Counted from the stretch's first letter, positions 8,154 to 18,303 are shown. The stretch: DNA of 45,082 nucleotides from an uncultured Clostridia bacterium (GCA_947632585.1 CANRPS010000008.1:1-45082); one strand, 5' to 3'. A program made the numbers and translations. The notes: generated by a model from the sequence alone, not told the origin.

Positions 8154-10187
8154 ATGCAAAAGAGATATGGTGATTTTAAAATACTAAATGAAGTATTAAA
8201 AAAAATACAAGATGACGGAATTTTAACAGATGAGGACAAAAAAAATATAAAAGAAGTTTTACCAAAATATATAGATGATGTGTTAGTATATCTATATATT
8301 GATATAATAATAAATGCAATTGGAGAAAAAGAATTTGCTGAATCTATTTATAAAATGGATTCAAAAGAAGGTATTGGAGTAGGAGATACTCCTATTCGCA
8401 TTTTTAAAAACTTTGGAGATAAAGATTATTTAACAAAACTAATTTTGGATCCAGAATTTCATTTTACAAGTTATCAGAAACAATTACTTTTAGAAGAAAT
8501 TGGAGATAAGGAATTAACAGAAAGATTTATTCGTGATCCATCATTAGGTTTAGAAGCATTTCACAGATCAATGATTATTGAAAACCTATATGGAAACGAT
8601 ATAGAAAAATTAAAAGAATATCTTTTGGATAATACACTAGAAATAGAATCAGAAATAAAAACAAGATGGATTATAAAAATTAATGATAAAGACTTGACTG
8701 AGAGATTTATAAGAGATTCTTCTTTAAATTTAGATGGAATTGATAAATCTGTTCTAATTATAAAAATCTGTGGTAATGATGAAGAAAAAGAAAAAAAATA
8801 CTTATTTGATGATTCTATTGAATTAGACTCAAAAGGAAAAACAGAACTTATTTTAGAAATCAATGATCCAGAACTAACTAAAAGATATATAGATGGTTCA
8901 CTAGGCATAGAAAATTCGGATAAAGTAAGACTAATTTTAGAGTTATGTCAAGATGACATAGAAAAAATTAAAGAATATATATTTAGTGATTCACTTAAAT
9001 TAGAGAAAAAAGACATAATATATTTAATAGACGAATTGAAAGATGAAACGGCAAGTAAAATAATACGAACACCTAATATAGACCTAATACTAGATTTAAA
9101 AAGTAGAATAGTAATAGCAGATAAAATAGAAGATATAAGTTATATAAAAGAAAAAATAAAAGAAGCTAAAACATTACCAGAAAAAATAGAATTAATGGAT
9201 TTGGTTAGAAATGAAGACTTAGTATATGAATTCCTAAAGAAAAACATTTCAAAAACTCAAAGTTTTACACTACTTCAACTAATAAGAAAAATAAGAACAC
9301 CTGAAAGATTAATGGAATTTAAAGATATTATAGAGAAACAAGATAAAAGTGGAGAATTAATAAAACACTTAGCAGAAAACCTTGAAGATCCTGATTTATT
9401 ATATAAATGGAATGAGGAACATATAGAAATTGAACATGTAACAGAATTGTCAGTAGAAGATTTGGAAAAAAATCCAAAAATAAAATATATAATAATGAAA
9501 GGATATGTTAACGAATATTATTCATATGATGAGTTTTTAAACATTAGAAGAAAAATAGATGAAGCTATAGAAAATATAGAAAAACCTAAAAAAGGTGATG
9601 CTATAAGTGAATTAAGAGCTTTTAAGCAGATTTTTAAGAGATTATCACATATTACGTATGATGAATATGCAATTACAAAAGAAGGAGAACAAGACTCTAG
9701 ACTTGTAAGGACATGTCGTAATCTATATGGTGGATTAATAGAAGGAACTTGTGTATGTAAAGGATATGCGAGAATATTAGAAGAATGCTGTTTATGTTTA
9801 GGACTTGAAATCAACACTATTGGAGGAGAAATTGAACCTGATAAAGGACATGCATGGAATCAGATAAAAATAGGAGAAAAATGGTTTAATTGTGATTTAA
9901 CAAACTATAGACACTTAGCATTTTCAAGAGGTGGAATAAATATATATCAAGCACTTCAAAGTAATGATGAATTTGAAGACTATAATGAATATTATTTAAA
10001 TGAAAATCAAGAAGTAAAAATATGCAATACAAGAATTAAAGAGATGATATTAGGTGAATATGTTAAAAAAATGGCAAGACATATTGGTATAAATGAAGTA
10101 AAGGAAACATTTAAGAAGTTACAAGAAAGAGTGAAAAAAATAAAGAACCAACTATTATATGACAAAGAAACAGAAGAAGAAAGATAA
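8154..10187 (+). CDS. Tandem-repeat protein with C-terminal transglutaminase-like domain
   Basis: 677 residues, no signal peptide. Residues about 116-294 hold three tandem copies of a roughly 60-residue helical repeat (each beginning like IxDxELTERFIRD and containing GNDxEKxKEYL). The C-terminal half has a transglutaminase/protease core with a complete triad: Cys535 in VCKGYA, His566 in GHAWNQI and Asp581 in NCDLTN. Intact residues predict an active cysteine enzyme (protease, deamidase or cross-linker); the substrate is unknown. Last gene of the three-gene cassette. Confidence 0.75.
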   Translation: MQKRYGDFKILNEVLKKIQDDGILTDEDKKNIKEVLPKYIDDVLVYLYIDIIINAIGEKEFAESIYKMDSKEGIGVGDTPIRIFKNFGDKDYLTKLILDPEFHFTSYQKQLLLEEIGDKELTERFIRDPSLGLEAFHRSMIIENLYGNDIEKLKEYLLDNTLEIESEIKTRWIIKINDKDLTERFIRDSSLNLDGIDKSVLIIKICGNDEEKEKKYLFDDSIELDSKGKTELILEINDPELTKRYIDGSLGIENSDKVRLILELCQDDIEKIKEYIFSDSLKLEKKDIIYLIDELKDETASKIIRTPNIDLILDLKSRIVIADKIEDISYIKEKIKEAKTLPEKIELMDLVRNEDLVYEFLKKNISKTQSFTLLQLIRKIRTPERLMEFKDIIEKQDKSGELIKHLAENLEDPDLLYKWNEEHIEIEHVTELSVEDLEKNPKIKYIIMKGYVNEYYSYDEFLNIRRKIDEAIENIEKPKKGDAISELRAFKQIFKRLSHITYDEYAITKEGEQDSRLVRTCRNLYGGLIEGTCVCKGYARILEECCLCLGLEINTIGGEIEPDKGHAWNQIKIGEKWFNCDLTNYRHLAFSRGGINIYQALQSNDEFEDYNEYYLNENQEVKICNTRIKEMILGEYVKKMARHIGINEVKETFKKLQERVKKIKNQLLYDKETEEER

Positions 10188-10209
10188 TGTATATGATTAA
10201 ATTATAACC

Positions 10210-10238
10210 TTGATATTTTTTACAAAATATAGTAAAAT
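10210..10238 (+). promoter_or_regulatory. Sigma-A promoter of the YhaO/YhaN-like operon
   Basis: TTGATA at 10210-10215 and TAAAAT at 10233-10238 with a 17-base spacer, about 45 bases before the AAGGAGG site of the phosphoesterase gene. Confidence 0.65.
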
Positions 10239-10290
10239 AGTACATTAAGGAAAGTTTTAAAACAAAACATTGTAAAAAGGAGGATTGAAA

Positions 10291-11382
10291 ATGAAAATAA
10301 TACATTGCAGCGATATGCATCTTGAATCAAAGATGGAATCAAATTTAGATAGTAAGAAAGCACAAGAACGTAGACATGAAATATTAATAACCTATCAAAG
10401 AATGATAAAATATGCTGTAGAAAACAATGTACAAATAATTTTAATCGCTGGCGATATGTTTGATAAAAGAAATGTATCTGCAAAAGTAAAAAATATAGTT
10501 ATAAATAGCATAAAATCCAATCCTCAAATAGATTTTATATACTTAAAGGGCAACCATGATGAAATAAATTTTATATCAGACTTGGAAATCATTCCATCTA
10601 ATTTAAAACTTTTTAGTTCAGATGAATGGATAACTTATAGATATGGAAATATAACGATTTCTGGAATAGAATTTGGAGAACACTTAGGAGAACGAAAGAT
10701 AAATAATACACTTTTATTAAATAAAAACGATATAAATTTAGTTGTATTACACGGACAAGTTTCTGAAACAACTCCTACTTATAAAAATGAATTAATAAAT
10801 ATTAAATCATTAAAAAATAAAAACATAGACTATTTAGCTTTGGGACATATTCACAAGTTTGAACAAGAAAGATTAGATGAAAGAGGAATATATTGTTACC
10901 CTGGATGCCTAGAAGGTAGAGGGTTTGATGAGTGTGGAGAAAAAGGTTTTGTATTATTAGATATTAATGAAACAGACAAGAAAATAGAGACTGAATTTGT
11001 ACCATTTGCATCAAGACATTTATATGAAATAGAGGTTGATGTAAGTGGAACAATGACTACTCCAGAAGTAGAAGATAAAATTGATGAATATTTAAAGGAT
11101 ATAGAAAAAGAAGCTCTAGTAAAAATAGTTTTAGTTGGAGAAACAGAAATAAACTCTGAAAGAGATATATCATATTTAGAAAAAAGATATGGAAGTATAT
11201 ATTATTTTGTTAAAGTTTATGATAAAACAACTTTAAAGATAGACTATAAAAACTATGAAAATGATGCATCTTTAAAAGGAGAATTTATAAGGCTAGTTTT
11301 AGGAGAAGATTTACCACAAGATATAAAGCAAAAAATAATAATAACAGGGATAAAAGCAATTAGAGGAGAGGAGGTAGAGTAA
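10291..11382 (+). CDS. DNA repair metallophosphoesterase, YhaO/SbcD-like
   Basis: 363 residues. The calcineurin-like nuclease motifs appear in order: HCSDMHLES (Asp8, His10), AGDMFDKR, GNHDE, HGQ, and GHIHKFE. These bind two metal ions in SbcD/Mre11-type nucleases. I start at the ATG at 10291, 7 bases after AAGGAGG, rather than the TTG at 10285, which would sit against the ribosome site. The stop overlaps the ATG of the ATPase partner by one base, so the two are made together and probably act as a complex on DNA ends. Confidence 0.9.
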   Translation: MKIIHCSDMHLESKMESNLDSKKAQERRHEILITYQRMIKYAVENNVQIILIAGDMFDKRNVSAKVKNIVINSIKSNPQIDFIYLKGNHDEINFISDLEIIPSNLKLFSSDEWITYRYGNITISGIEFGEHLGERKINNTLLLNKNDINLVVLHGQVSETTPTYKNELINIKSLKNKNIDYLALGHIHKFEQERLDERGIYCYPGCLEGRGFDECGEKGFVLLDINETDKKIETEFVPFASRHLYEIEVDVSGTMTTPEVEDKIDEYLKDIEKEALVKIVLVGETEINSERDISYLEKRYGSIYYFVKVYDKTTLKIDYKNYENDASLKGEFIRLVLGEDLPQDIKQKIIITGIKAIRGEEVE

Positions 11383-13760
11383 TGAAACTGCTAAATTGCC
11401 ATATAGAAAACTTTGGAAAATTATCTAATTTTGACTATAAATTTAAAGATGGATTAAATACAATAGAGGAAGACAATGGATTTGGAAAAACAACTTTTGC
11501 TAATTTTATAAAAGCTATGTTCTATGGTTTAGATACTAAAAGAGTTACTAAAACATTAACTGACAGAAAACAATATGAACCATGGCAAGGCGGAGCTTTT
11601 GGAGGAAACATAGAATTTGAAATAAATGATAAAAAATATAGACTTGAAAGATTTTTTGGAAAAAAAGAGTCAGAAGATACATTTAAACTATATAATTTAT
11701 CAACAAATTTAGAATCAAAGGATTATAGTAGTAAAATAGGAGAAGAAATTTTTAAAATAAATAAAGAAGCATATGAAAGAAGTACATTTATTTCTGGACA
11801 AAATATGGAAACAACTATGAATGATAGTATAAATGCAAAATTAGGAAACATTCTAGAAAGTGAAAATGATGTTAATACTTCTGAACAAGCTTTAAAATTA
11901 TTAGATGAAGCAATAAAAAAATACAAAAAAACAGGTGGCAGAGGAGAAATAAATGAAAAAACTTTTGAAAAACTAAGACTAGAAAAAAAATTAGAACAGA
12001 AAAAAACAGAAGAGCAAGAGCTTAAAGAAAATATAGAACATAATAATGAATTACTTAATCTAATAAAAGACAAAGACGAAGAACTAGAAGAAACAAAAAA
12101 AATATATAAAAGTATTTTAGAAGCAGAAACAAAAAAAGCTAAGAAAGAAAACTACAAGATATTTAAAGATAACTTAAAAGAAAGCAAAGCTAAGGTTAAA
12201 GAATATGAAGAGTTCTTTAAAAATGGTATATTAGAACAAAATGAAATAGAAACTTTAATAGAAAAATGTTTACTCATAGAAAAAAGTAATGCTGAAATAA
12301 AGACATTAGATATATTACCAGAATCAATAAATGAATTAAATAACCTAAAAAAACAATATAATAATGAAGATATTTCTGAAGAGATTATTAATGAGAAAAT
12401 TGACAAATACAAAATATTAAGTGAAAACAAAAATAAAATAAATTTAAATAATGAAAAATTGTCAAACTTGAAAAAAGAAGGCTCAGCTTTAAATAAACAA
12501 ATAAAAAGGGGACAAATAATTAGTTTATTTTTATGTTTAATATCAATAATTCTTACTATGGTAATCATTATATCTATTATTAGAAATGTAACACAATTTA
12601 TAAAAATAGATATAGTGGTAGCAGTTATTTGCTTTACAGCATTTATTTTGAAAAGTATTTCTATGAGTAAAAAGAAAAAGAAATGTAAAAATATAGAAGA
12701 AGAACTAAAACAAATAACTAAAATTCAAAGTGAATTAAAAGAAGATGAAGAATATGACCAAAAAGATATAGACACTTTTATAGATCAATTTTCTGATGAA
12801 GATTTAGGGCTAGATAAAGTCAGACACCTTGTAGAAATAAAAGCAAAATATACAAAATATGAAGACTTAAAAAGAAACATAGAAAATTCATTAGAAAAAC
12901 AAAGAGAAATGATAAAAAAGACTGAAGAACTTGAGAAAAATATCAGAAATACATTATTACAATATTTTCCTGAATTAACTAAACCATACATAAATTATGC
13001 ACAGGAAATCCAAATAAAAAACTCAGAATATTTAAAACAAAAAGAAGATTATGAAACAAAATTAAAAGCAAAAGAAGATTATGAAAAAACAAATGATATA
13101 CAAATAATAGAAACAATAAATGAAACAGATGAAGCAAACAAATCAGAAGAAAATGGTATAAATTTAGATGATATAAATAAAAATGAAATTGAAAAAAAAT
13201 TAAAAGAATTAGAAGAAGAATTAAACAAACTAAATGAAGAAAAAAATAATAGTAGAAATCAAATAGAAACATTAGAAGATGATTTAGCAGAACTTAATGA
13301 AGCGGAGAATGATTTAGAAAATGTAAATACAGAATTAAACAAAATGAAAGAAGATTGTGAGCTTCTTGAAAAAACAAAACAATATTTAGAAACAGCTAAA
13401 ATAACATTTTCTTCACATTATTTAGGAGGAATGCAAAAAAGCTTTATAAAAAATTTAAAATTAATCAATGGTTCAGATATCGATGCTAATTTAGATGTTA
13501 ATCTAAATGTACAAATAAACGAGCTTGGTGGAAATAAAGAATTAAAATACTTTAGTACAGGATATAAAGATTTAATATATATATGTATGAGATTAAGTCT
13601 AATAGATAGTTTATTCGAAAGTGAGAAACCATTTGTTATATTAGATGATCCATTTGTAAATTTAGACAAAACAAAAATAAAAAATGCAATAAATATGCTT
13701 AAAAATGTTTCAAAAAAATATCAATTAATATATTTTATTTGCCACGAAAGTAGAGGGTAA
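11382..13760 (+). CDS. SMC/Rad50-like AAA ATPase, YhaN-like, with internal membrane segments
   Basis: 792 residues. Walker A is at about residues 32-38 (NGFGKTT), a long coiled coil runs on both sides of the middle, a degenerate ABC signature (FSTGYKDLIYICMRLSL) lies near 723, and Walker B (FVILDDPFVNLD) near 750. Two hydrophobic segments at about residues 376-426 interrupt the coil where SbcC would have its zinc hook; YhaN-type proteins are known to differ here. It is coupled to the phosphoesterase gene upstream. The role is probably DNA end processing, perhaps at the membrane. Confidence 0.88.
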   Translation: MKLLNCHIENFGKLSNFDYKFKDGLNTIEEDNGFGKTTFANFIKAMFYGLDTKRVTKTLTDRKQYEPWQGGAFGGNIEFEINDKKYRLERFFGKKESEDTFKLYNLSTNLESKDYSSKIGEEIFKINKEAYERSTFISGQNMETTMNDSINAKLGNILESENDVNTSEQALKLLDEAIKKYKKTGGRGEINEKTFEKLRLEKKLEQKKTEEQELKENIEHNNELLNLIKDKDEELEETKKIYKSILEAETKKAKKENYKIFKDNLKESKAKVKEYEEFFKNGILEQNEIETLIEKCLLIEKSNAEIKTLDILPESINELNNLKKQYNNEDISEEIINEKIDKYKILSENKNKINLNNEKLSNLKKEGSALNKQIKRGQIISLFLCLISIILTMVIIISIIRNVTQFIKIDIVVAVICFTAFILKSISMSKKKKKCKNIEEELKQITKIQSELKEDEEYDQKDIDTFIDQFSDEDLGLDKVRHLVEIKAKYTKYEDLKRNIENSLEKQREMIKKTEELEKNIRNTLLQYFPELTKPYINYAQEIQIKNSEYLKQKEDYETKLKAKEDYEKTNDIQIIETINETDEANKSEENGINLDDINKNEIEKKLKELEEELNKLNEEKNNSRNQIETLEDDLAELNEAENDLENVNTELNKMKEDCELLEKTKQYLETAKITFSSHYLGGMQKSFIKNLKLINGSDIDANLDVNLNVQINELGGNKELKYFSTGYKDLIYICMRLSLIDSLFESEKPFVILDDPFVNLDKTKIKNAINMLKNVSKKYQLIYFICHESRG

Positions 13761-13862
13761 TAAATGTAAATTGAAATAGTTAGTTTAAGTAAGTATAAAA
13801 GACAATAAAAGAGAAAGATTAATTTTAAAGCTACATTTCATACAAAATAAGGTATTTTATAT

Positions 13863-13891
13863 TTGAAAATAAATAAAATATATGTTAAAAT
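13863..13891 (+). promoter_or_regulatory. Promoter of the 6S RNA gene
   Basis: TTGAAA at 13863-13868 and TAAAAT at 13886-13891 with a 17-base spacer, placing transcription start near 13898, just ahead of the structured RNA. Confidence 0.55.
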
Positions 13892-13914
13892 TATAATAAC
13901 TTAATAGAAAATGA

Positions 13915-14118
13915 AAGTTTTCCCTGCATAGTACGTGTAGACAGAATTTTTAGAACCTACAAGTTTTAAGAGGGGCATATCTCTTAATATGGCGTGCATG
14001 CTTACTCATATTAGATGTAAGAAGCCCATGAGTATTAAGGTTAGCACCCACCTGTTTTTTAGTAGGCAGGTTATTAAAAATTCATAACTTCTTACGGCTA
14101 AGGCGGGGGGATTTTTTT
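13915..14118 (+). ncRNA. ssrS: 6S RNA
   Basis: This 527-base gap has no plausible ORF but a clear structured RNA. The ends pair (13922-13931 with 14098-14108) to give the closing stem, followed by a T run at 14112-14118. A terminal arm (14003-14009 with 14028-14034) is flanked by GCATGCT and AAGCCC, segments also found in this region in E. coli 6S RNA. Length is about 200 bases, as expected. 6S RNA mimics an open promoter and sequesters sigma-A RNA polymerase. Identified by pattern only; a covariance search would settle it. Confidence 0.8.
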
Positions 14119-14287
14119 GAGATTTTATAAAAAGTTCAAGAAAAGTTTGTTTCTATGAGCTTTTTTTCTTTGTACTGACCTGCCAGTTCAATTTTATTTT
14201 TAATAAATTTATGATATAAATATAATGGAAAAAATATGAATTTGAAATTATATAATGATAAATATATACATATAGAAAGGAAAAAAT

Positions 14288-16027
14288 ATGGGAGAAAAAC
14301 TATATAAGTATGACTATATAACAGACTTAAAAGATATGCTAAAAAAATCAGGAAAAAAATATAGTGAAAACATTGCATATAAAATAAAAATAGAAAATGG
14401 AAAATATAAAACTTTTACTCATAAAGAAGTAAGGGAAATGATAGACGGCTTAGGAACAAAATTAATAGATATGGGATTTAAAGGAAAAAGAATAGCAGTA
14501 ATTGGAGAAAATAGATATGAATGGGAATTGGCATATTTAGCTATTGTTTGTGGAGTAGGTATAGTAGTACCACTTGATAAATCACTTCCAGAAAACGAGC
14601 TTGAAAAATTAATAGAACGTTCAAAAGTAGAAGCAATATTTTTCTCTGAAAAATATGAAGAAAATCTAAAAAATATTGTGAAAAAAGGTGTTGGAAATTT
14701 AAAAACATTAATATCAATGGATTTAGAAGAACATAATGAAGGAATATATTCAGAAAAAGAACTAATAAAACAAGGAAAAGAATTAATTGATGCTGGAAAC
14801 AAAGAATATATAAATGCTAAAATTAATAATGAAGAAATGTCTATAATGTTATTTACTTCAGGAACAACATCTGCATCAAAAGTAGTAGCATTATCACATA
14901 AAAATATTGCATCAAATTTAATGGATATAGCATCTTGTTTAGACGTAAATGAAAATGATGTATTTTTATCATTCCTACCATTACACCACGTATTTGAATG
15001 TACAGTTGGATTTTTATTTAGTTTATATAAAGGAGCTATGACAGCATTTAGTGATGGAATGAGATATATAATAGAGAATTTAAATGAATATAAAGTAACT
15101 GTTATGGCATCAGTTCCTGCAATATATGAAAGAACAATGAAAATAATATTAAGAGAGCTAGAAAATAAGGGCAAATTAGAAAAAACATTAGAAAATGAAG
15201 AAAAATATAAAGATTTTACTATGGAAGAAAAGAAAAAAATATTTAAAGATATACACAATATGCTTGGGGGAAATGTAAGACTATTTATTAGTGGAGCAGC
15301 AAGTTTAGAAAAATCAATAGAACAAAGATATAGAAACTTTGGAATAAACCTAGTTCAAGGATATGGATTAACAGAAACATCACCAGTTATAGCAATGGGA
15401 AATAAAAAATATCATAGAGTAGGATCAGTAGGAAAAGCAGTTCCATCAGTAGAAGCAAAAGTAATTGATCCAAATGATGAAGGAGTAGGAGAGCTATTGG
15501 TTAAGGGACCAAATATAATGCTAGAATATTTTGAAGCAAAAGATGCAACAAAAAAGGCATTTATAGATGATTGGTTTTGTACTGGAGATTTAGCAAAAAT
15601 AGATGAAGATGGATATATTTTTATTTGTGGAAGAAAAAAAAGTGTAATAGTTTTAAAAAATGGAAAAAACATCTACCCAGAAGAAATGGAGAATTTAATA
15701 AATAGAATAGAAGGAGTAGAAGAATCATTTATATTTGGAAAACAATTATCAGAAGACAAGGAAAATATAAAAATATTTGTAAAAGTAGTATATGACGAAG
15801 ATGTTGTAAAAAATGCATATAAAGTAGAAACAACTAAAGAAATCGAAAATGCTTTAGCTGGAAAAATAAAAGAAGTAAATAAAATAATGCCAGGATATAA
15901 AGGAATAAGAGGAATAATATTTACAAAAGAACCTCTTATAAAAACAACAACAGGAAAAATCAAAAGAGAAAAAAATCTAGAAAGAATATTAAAGGAAGAA
16001 ATCGAAAATGCAGGAAGTGCGGATTAA
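14288..16027 (+). CDS. Long-chain acyl-CoA/acyl-ACP synthetase-type AMP-binding enzyme
   Basis: 579 residues of the ANL adenylating superfamily: P-loop LFTSGTTSASK near residue 190, GYGLTETSPVIAMG near 358, WFCTGDLAKIDEDGYIFICGR near 422-442, and the C-terminal catalytic lysine region TTTGKIKRE. It activates a carboxylic acid, most likely a fatty acid given its place at the head of a fatty acid operon. GAAAGG precedes the ATG. Its 3' end overlaps birA by 20 bases. If the extra C at 16020 were an error, this protein would gain a few C-terminal residues. Confidence 0.88.
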   Translation: MGEKLYKYDYITDLKDMLKKSGKKYSENIAYKIKIENGKYKTFTHKEVREMIDGLGTKLIDMGFKGKRIAVIGENRYEWELAYLAIVCGVGIVVPLDKSLPENELEKLIERSKVEAIFFSEKYEENLKNIVKKGVGNLKTLISMDLEEHNEGIYSEKELIKQGKELIDAGNKEYINAKINNEEMSIMLFTSGTTSASKVVALSHKNIASNLMDIASCLDVNENDVFLSFLPLHHVFECTVGFLFSLYKGAMTAFSDGMRYIIENLNEYKVTVMASVPAIYERTMKIILRELENKGKLEKTLENEEKYKDFTMEEKKKIFKDIHNMLGGNVRLFISGAASLEKSIEQRYRNFGINLVQGYGLTETSPVIAMGNKKYHRVGSVGKAVPSVEAKVIDPNDEGVGELLVKGPNIMLEYFEAKDATKKAFIDDWFCTGDLAKIDEDGYIFICGRKKSVIVLKNGKNIYPEEMENLINRIEGVEESFIFGKQLSEDKENIKIFVKVVYDEDVVKNAYKVETTKEIENALAGKIKEVNKIMPGYKGIRGIIFTKEPLIKTTTGKIKREKNLERILKEEIENAGSAD

Positions 16028-16599
16028 AAGAACTAAATACTAAAACTTTAGGACATATAGTTATTTATTTTGAAAAAATAGATTCCACACAAAAAGAGAT
16101 ATATAGAAAAATAGATAAAAACGAAATAGAAAATGGAACTATAATTATAGCAAATGAACAAACAGATGGAATAGGAACACATGGAAGAAAATGGTATAAA
16201 GAAGAAGCTGATAATATTGCATTTTCGATATATATAAAGACAGATTGTGAAATAGAAAAAGTAGAAGGTCTAAGCTTATTAATTTCCGAAATACTAGTTA
16301 AAATTTTTTCTAATTTATATAATATAAAATTAGAAATTAAAAAACCGAATGATATAGTTTATAAAAATAAAAAAATAGGGGGAATACTTACTGAGACTAA
16401 ATCAAAAGGAACTTGCATAAAATACTTAGTAATAGGGATAGGAATAAATACAAATTCAAAGCCTTCTAATAAAGAGATAGTAAATATAGCAACATCTATT
16501 AAACATGAATTTAATATAGATATTGATAATTTAAAAATAATAGCAGAGTTTTGTAATTTATTTGAAAAGGAATTATTAGAAAGAAAAATAATTAACTAA
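16008..16599 (+). CDS. birA: Biotin-protein ligase (BirA catalytic domain), needs +1 frameshift at codon 5
   Basis: Translation from the ATG at 16008 reads M-Q-E-V-CGG and then stops at 16041-16043. Skipping the C of CGG (16020-16022) opens a 196-residue frame to the stop at 16597. It contains FEKIDSTQKE, the biotin/AMP loop DGIGTHGRKW, KKPNDIVYKNKKIGGIL and GIGINTN. It is a monofunctional ligase without a DNA-binding domain and would biotinylate AccB of the same operon. The frame has no other ATG, GTG or TTG start near its beginning. Removing one A from 16026-16029 would also restore it, so the exact site is less certain here than in accC. GGAAG lies upstream. Confidence 0.85.
16020..16022 (+). 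other. Proposed +1 frameshift site CGG in birA
   Basis: In-frame CGG at codon 5, context GTG CGG ATT. Moving +1 gives GTG, GGA, TTA, AAA, GAA and the open birA frame. Without it the product has 11 residues. Confidence 0.7.
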
Positions 16600-16618
16600 A
16601 AATAAAAAGGAGTATCTT

Positions 16619-17563
16619 ATGAAAATAGCGTTTTTATTCCCAGGTCAGGGCTCACAGATAGTTGGTATGGGAAAAGATTTATTTTTAGAATATGAAGAAA
16701 TAAGAAAAATATATGAATTAGTAAAAAAAATAACTGGTGTAGATATAGAAAAAATCTCATTTGAAGGACCAGAAAACATTTTAAATGAAACTAAAAATAC
16801 TCAACTTGCAATACTTACAATGAGTTTGGGAATTTTAAAAATACTAGAAAAAAATGGAATAAATGGAGAAATTTCAGCAGGATTAAGTTTAGGAGAATAT
16901 ACTAGTTTAATATATAGTAAGGCATTAGATTTAGAAGAAGGAATTTTGCTTGTTCAAAAAAGAGGAGAATATATGCAAAATCTTTTACCTAAAGGAAATT
17001 GGAAAATGGCAGCTATAATAGGTTTAAGTGAAAAACAAGTAGAAGATATTTGTAAAAAAATACAAAATAGTTTTGTAGTACCTGCAAATTATAATACAGA
17101 AGCACAAATAGTAGTTTCAGGAGAAGAAAATGGAGTTCTAGAGGTAGGAAATTTAGCAAAAGAAGCTGGAGCAAAAAGAATAAGTATATTAAATACTGCT
17201 GGACCATTTCATACTGAAAAAATGCTTGAAAGTGCTAAAGCATTAAGTAAAGAATTAGAAAAAATTACAATAAATAAATTTGAAACTAAAGTTGTAAAAA
17301 ATATAGATGGTGAAATTTATACTGAAAATGATGATATAAAATCTATTTTAGTAAACCACATAATAAATCCAGTTAGATTTTCAAAATCTATAAAAACAAT
17401 GTTGGATTATGGAATAGATACATTTATAGAAGTAGGACCTGGAAGAACTTTATCAAGTTTTGCAAAAAGAACAAAATGTGATAGAAATTTAAACATTTTT
17501 AATATAAATGATGTTAAATCATTAAAAGAAACTATAAATTTTATAAAACAAGGAGGAAAATAA
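16619..17563 (+). CDS. fabD: Malonyl-CoA:ACP transacylase
   Basis: 314 residues. FPGQGSQIVGMGKDL at the N-terminus, the nucleophile motif GLSLGEYTS (Ser near residue 90), the catalytic His in GPFHTEKM near 200 and EVGPGRTLSSF near 275 are all present. It loads malonate onto acyl carrier protein. The ATG is 6 bases after AAAAGGAG. It is followed by fabG after 2 bases. No ACP gene is in the window. Confidence 0.95.
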   Translation: MKIAFLFPGQGSQIVGMGKDLFLEYEEIRKIYELVKKITGVDIEKISFEGPENILNETKNTQLAILTMSLGILKILEKNGINGEISAGLSLGEYTSLIYSKALDLEEGILLVQKRGEYMQNLLPKGNWKMAAIIGLSEKQVEDICKKIQNSFVVPANYNTEAQIVVSGEENGVLEVGNLAKEAGAKRISILNTAGPFHTEKMLESAKALSKELEKITINKFETKVVKNIDGEIYTENDDIKSILVNHIINPVRFSKSIKTMLDYGIDTFIEVGPGRTLSSFAKRTKCDRNLNIFNINDVKSLKETINFIKQGGK

Positions 17564-17565
17564 AA

Positions 17566-18303
17566 ATGAGTAAAGTTGCTTTAATCACAGGAGGATCAAG
17601 AGGAATTGGAAAAGAAATAGCATTAACTTTAGCAAAAGAGGGATATGATATTTCAATTAATTATATAGGAGAAAAAGATTCATCATTTGATGAGTTGCAA
17701 AAAGAAATTGAACAAAATAATGTAAAATGTATATTTGTTTCAGGTGATGTATCTAAATTTGAAGATGCTGAAAAATTCGTAAAAGAAACAATAGATAAAC
17801 TTGGCTCTCTTGATGTATTAGTAAATAATGCGGGAATAACAAGAGATATGTTATTAATGAGAATGAAAGAAGAAGATTTTACAAGTGTAATAGATGTAAA
17901 TTTAGTTGGAACATTTAATGTAACAAAAAATGCTATTAATTACATGATGAAAGCACGTTCTGGATGTATAGTAAGTTTAGCATCAGTTGTAGGAATAGCA
18001 GGAAATGCAGGACAAACAAATTATTCTGCTTCAAAAGCAGGAATAATTGGATTTACAAAAAGCTTAGCAAAAGAAGTAGCATCAAGAAATATAAGAGTAA
18101 ATGCAGTTGCACCTGGTTTTATTCAAACAAATATGACTGCTGTATTAAAAGATGATGTAAAAGATGAAATTGCAAAAAGTATTCCTTTAAAAAGAATGGG
18201 AACTCCAAAAGATGTTGCAAATGCAGTTAAATTTTTAGTATCTGATGATTCATCTTATATTACAGGTCAAGTTTTACATATTGATGGTGGAATGCTTATG
18301 TAA
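17566..18303 (+). CDS. fabG: 3-oxoacyl-[ACP] reductase
   Basis: 245 residues, a classic short-chain dehydrogenase: TGGSRGIGKEIA for NADPH, NNAGITRDMLLMRM, the catalytic Ser/Tyr/Lys set with YSASKAGIIGFTKSLAKE, and the C-terminal GQVLHIDGGMLM. It reduces 3-oxoacyl-ACP in chain elongation. AGGAGG is 9 bases before the ATG. Confidence 0.95.
   Translation: MSKVALITGGSRGIGKEIALTLAKEGYDISINYIGEKDSSFDELQKEIEQNNVKCIFVSGDVSKFEDAEKFVKETIDKLGSLDVLVNNAGITRDMLLMRMKEEDFTSVIDVNLVGTFNVTKNAINYMMKARSGCIVSLASVVGIAGNAGQTNYSASKAGIIGFTKSLAKEVASRNIRVNAVAPGFIQTNMTAVLKDDVKDEIAKSIPLKRMGTPKDVANAVKFLVSDDSSYITGQVLHIDGGMLM

Noticed and set aside
14136..14378. Minus-strand ORF upstream of the acyl-activating enzyme
   Set aside because: Overlaps the start of a clear gene and is a low-complexity translation of AT-rich DNA without a good start.
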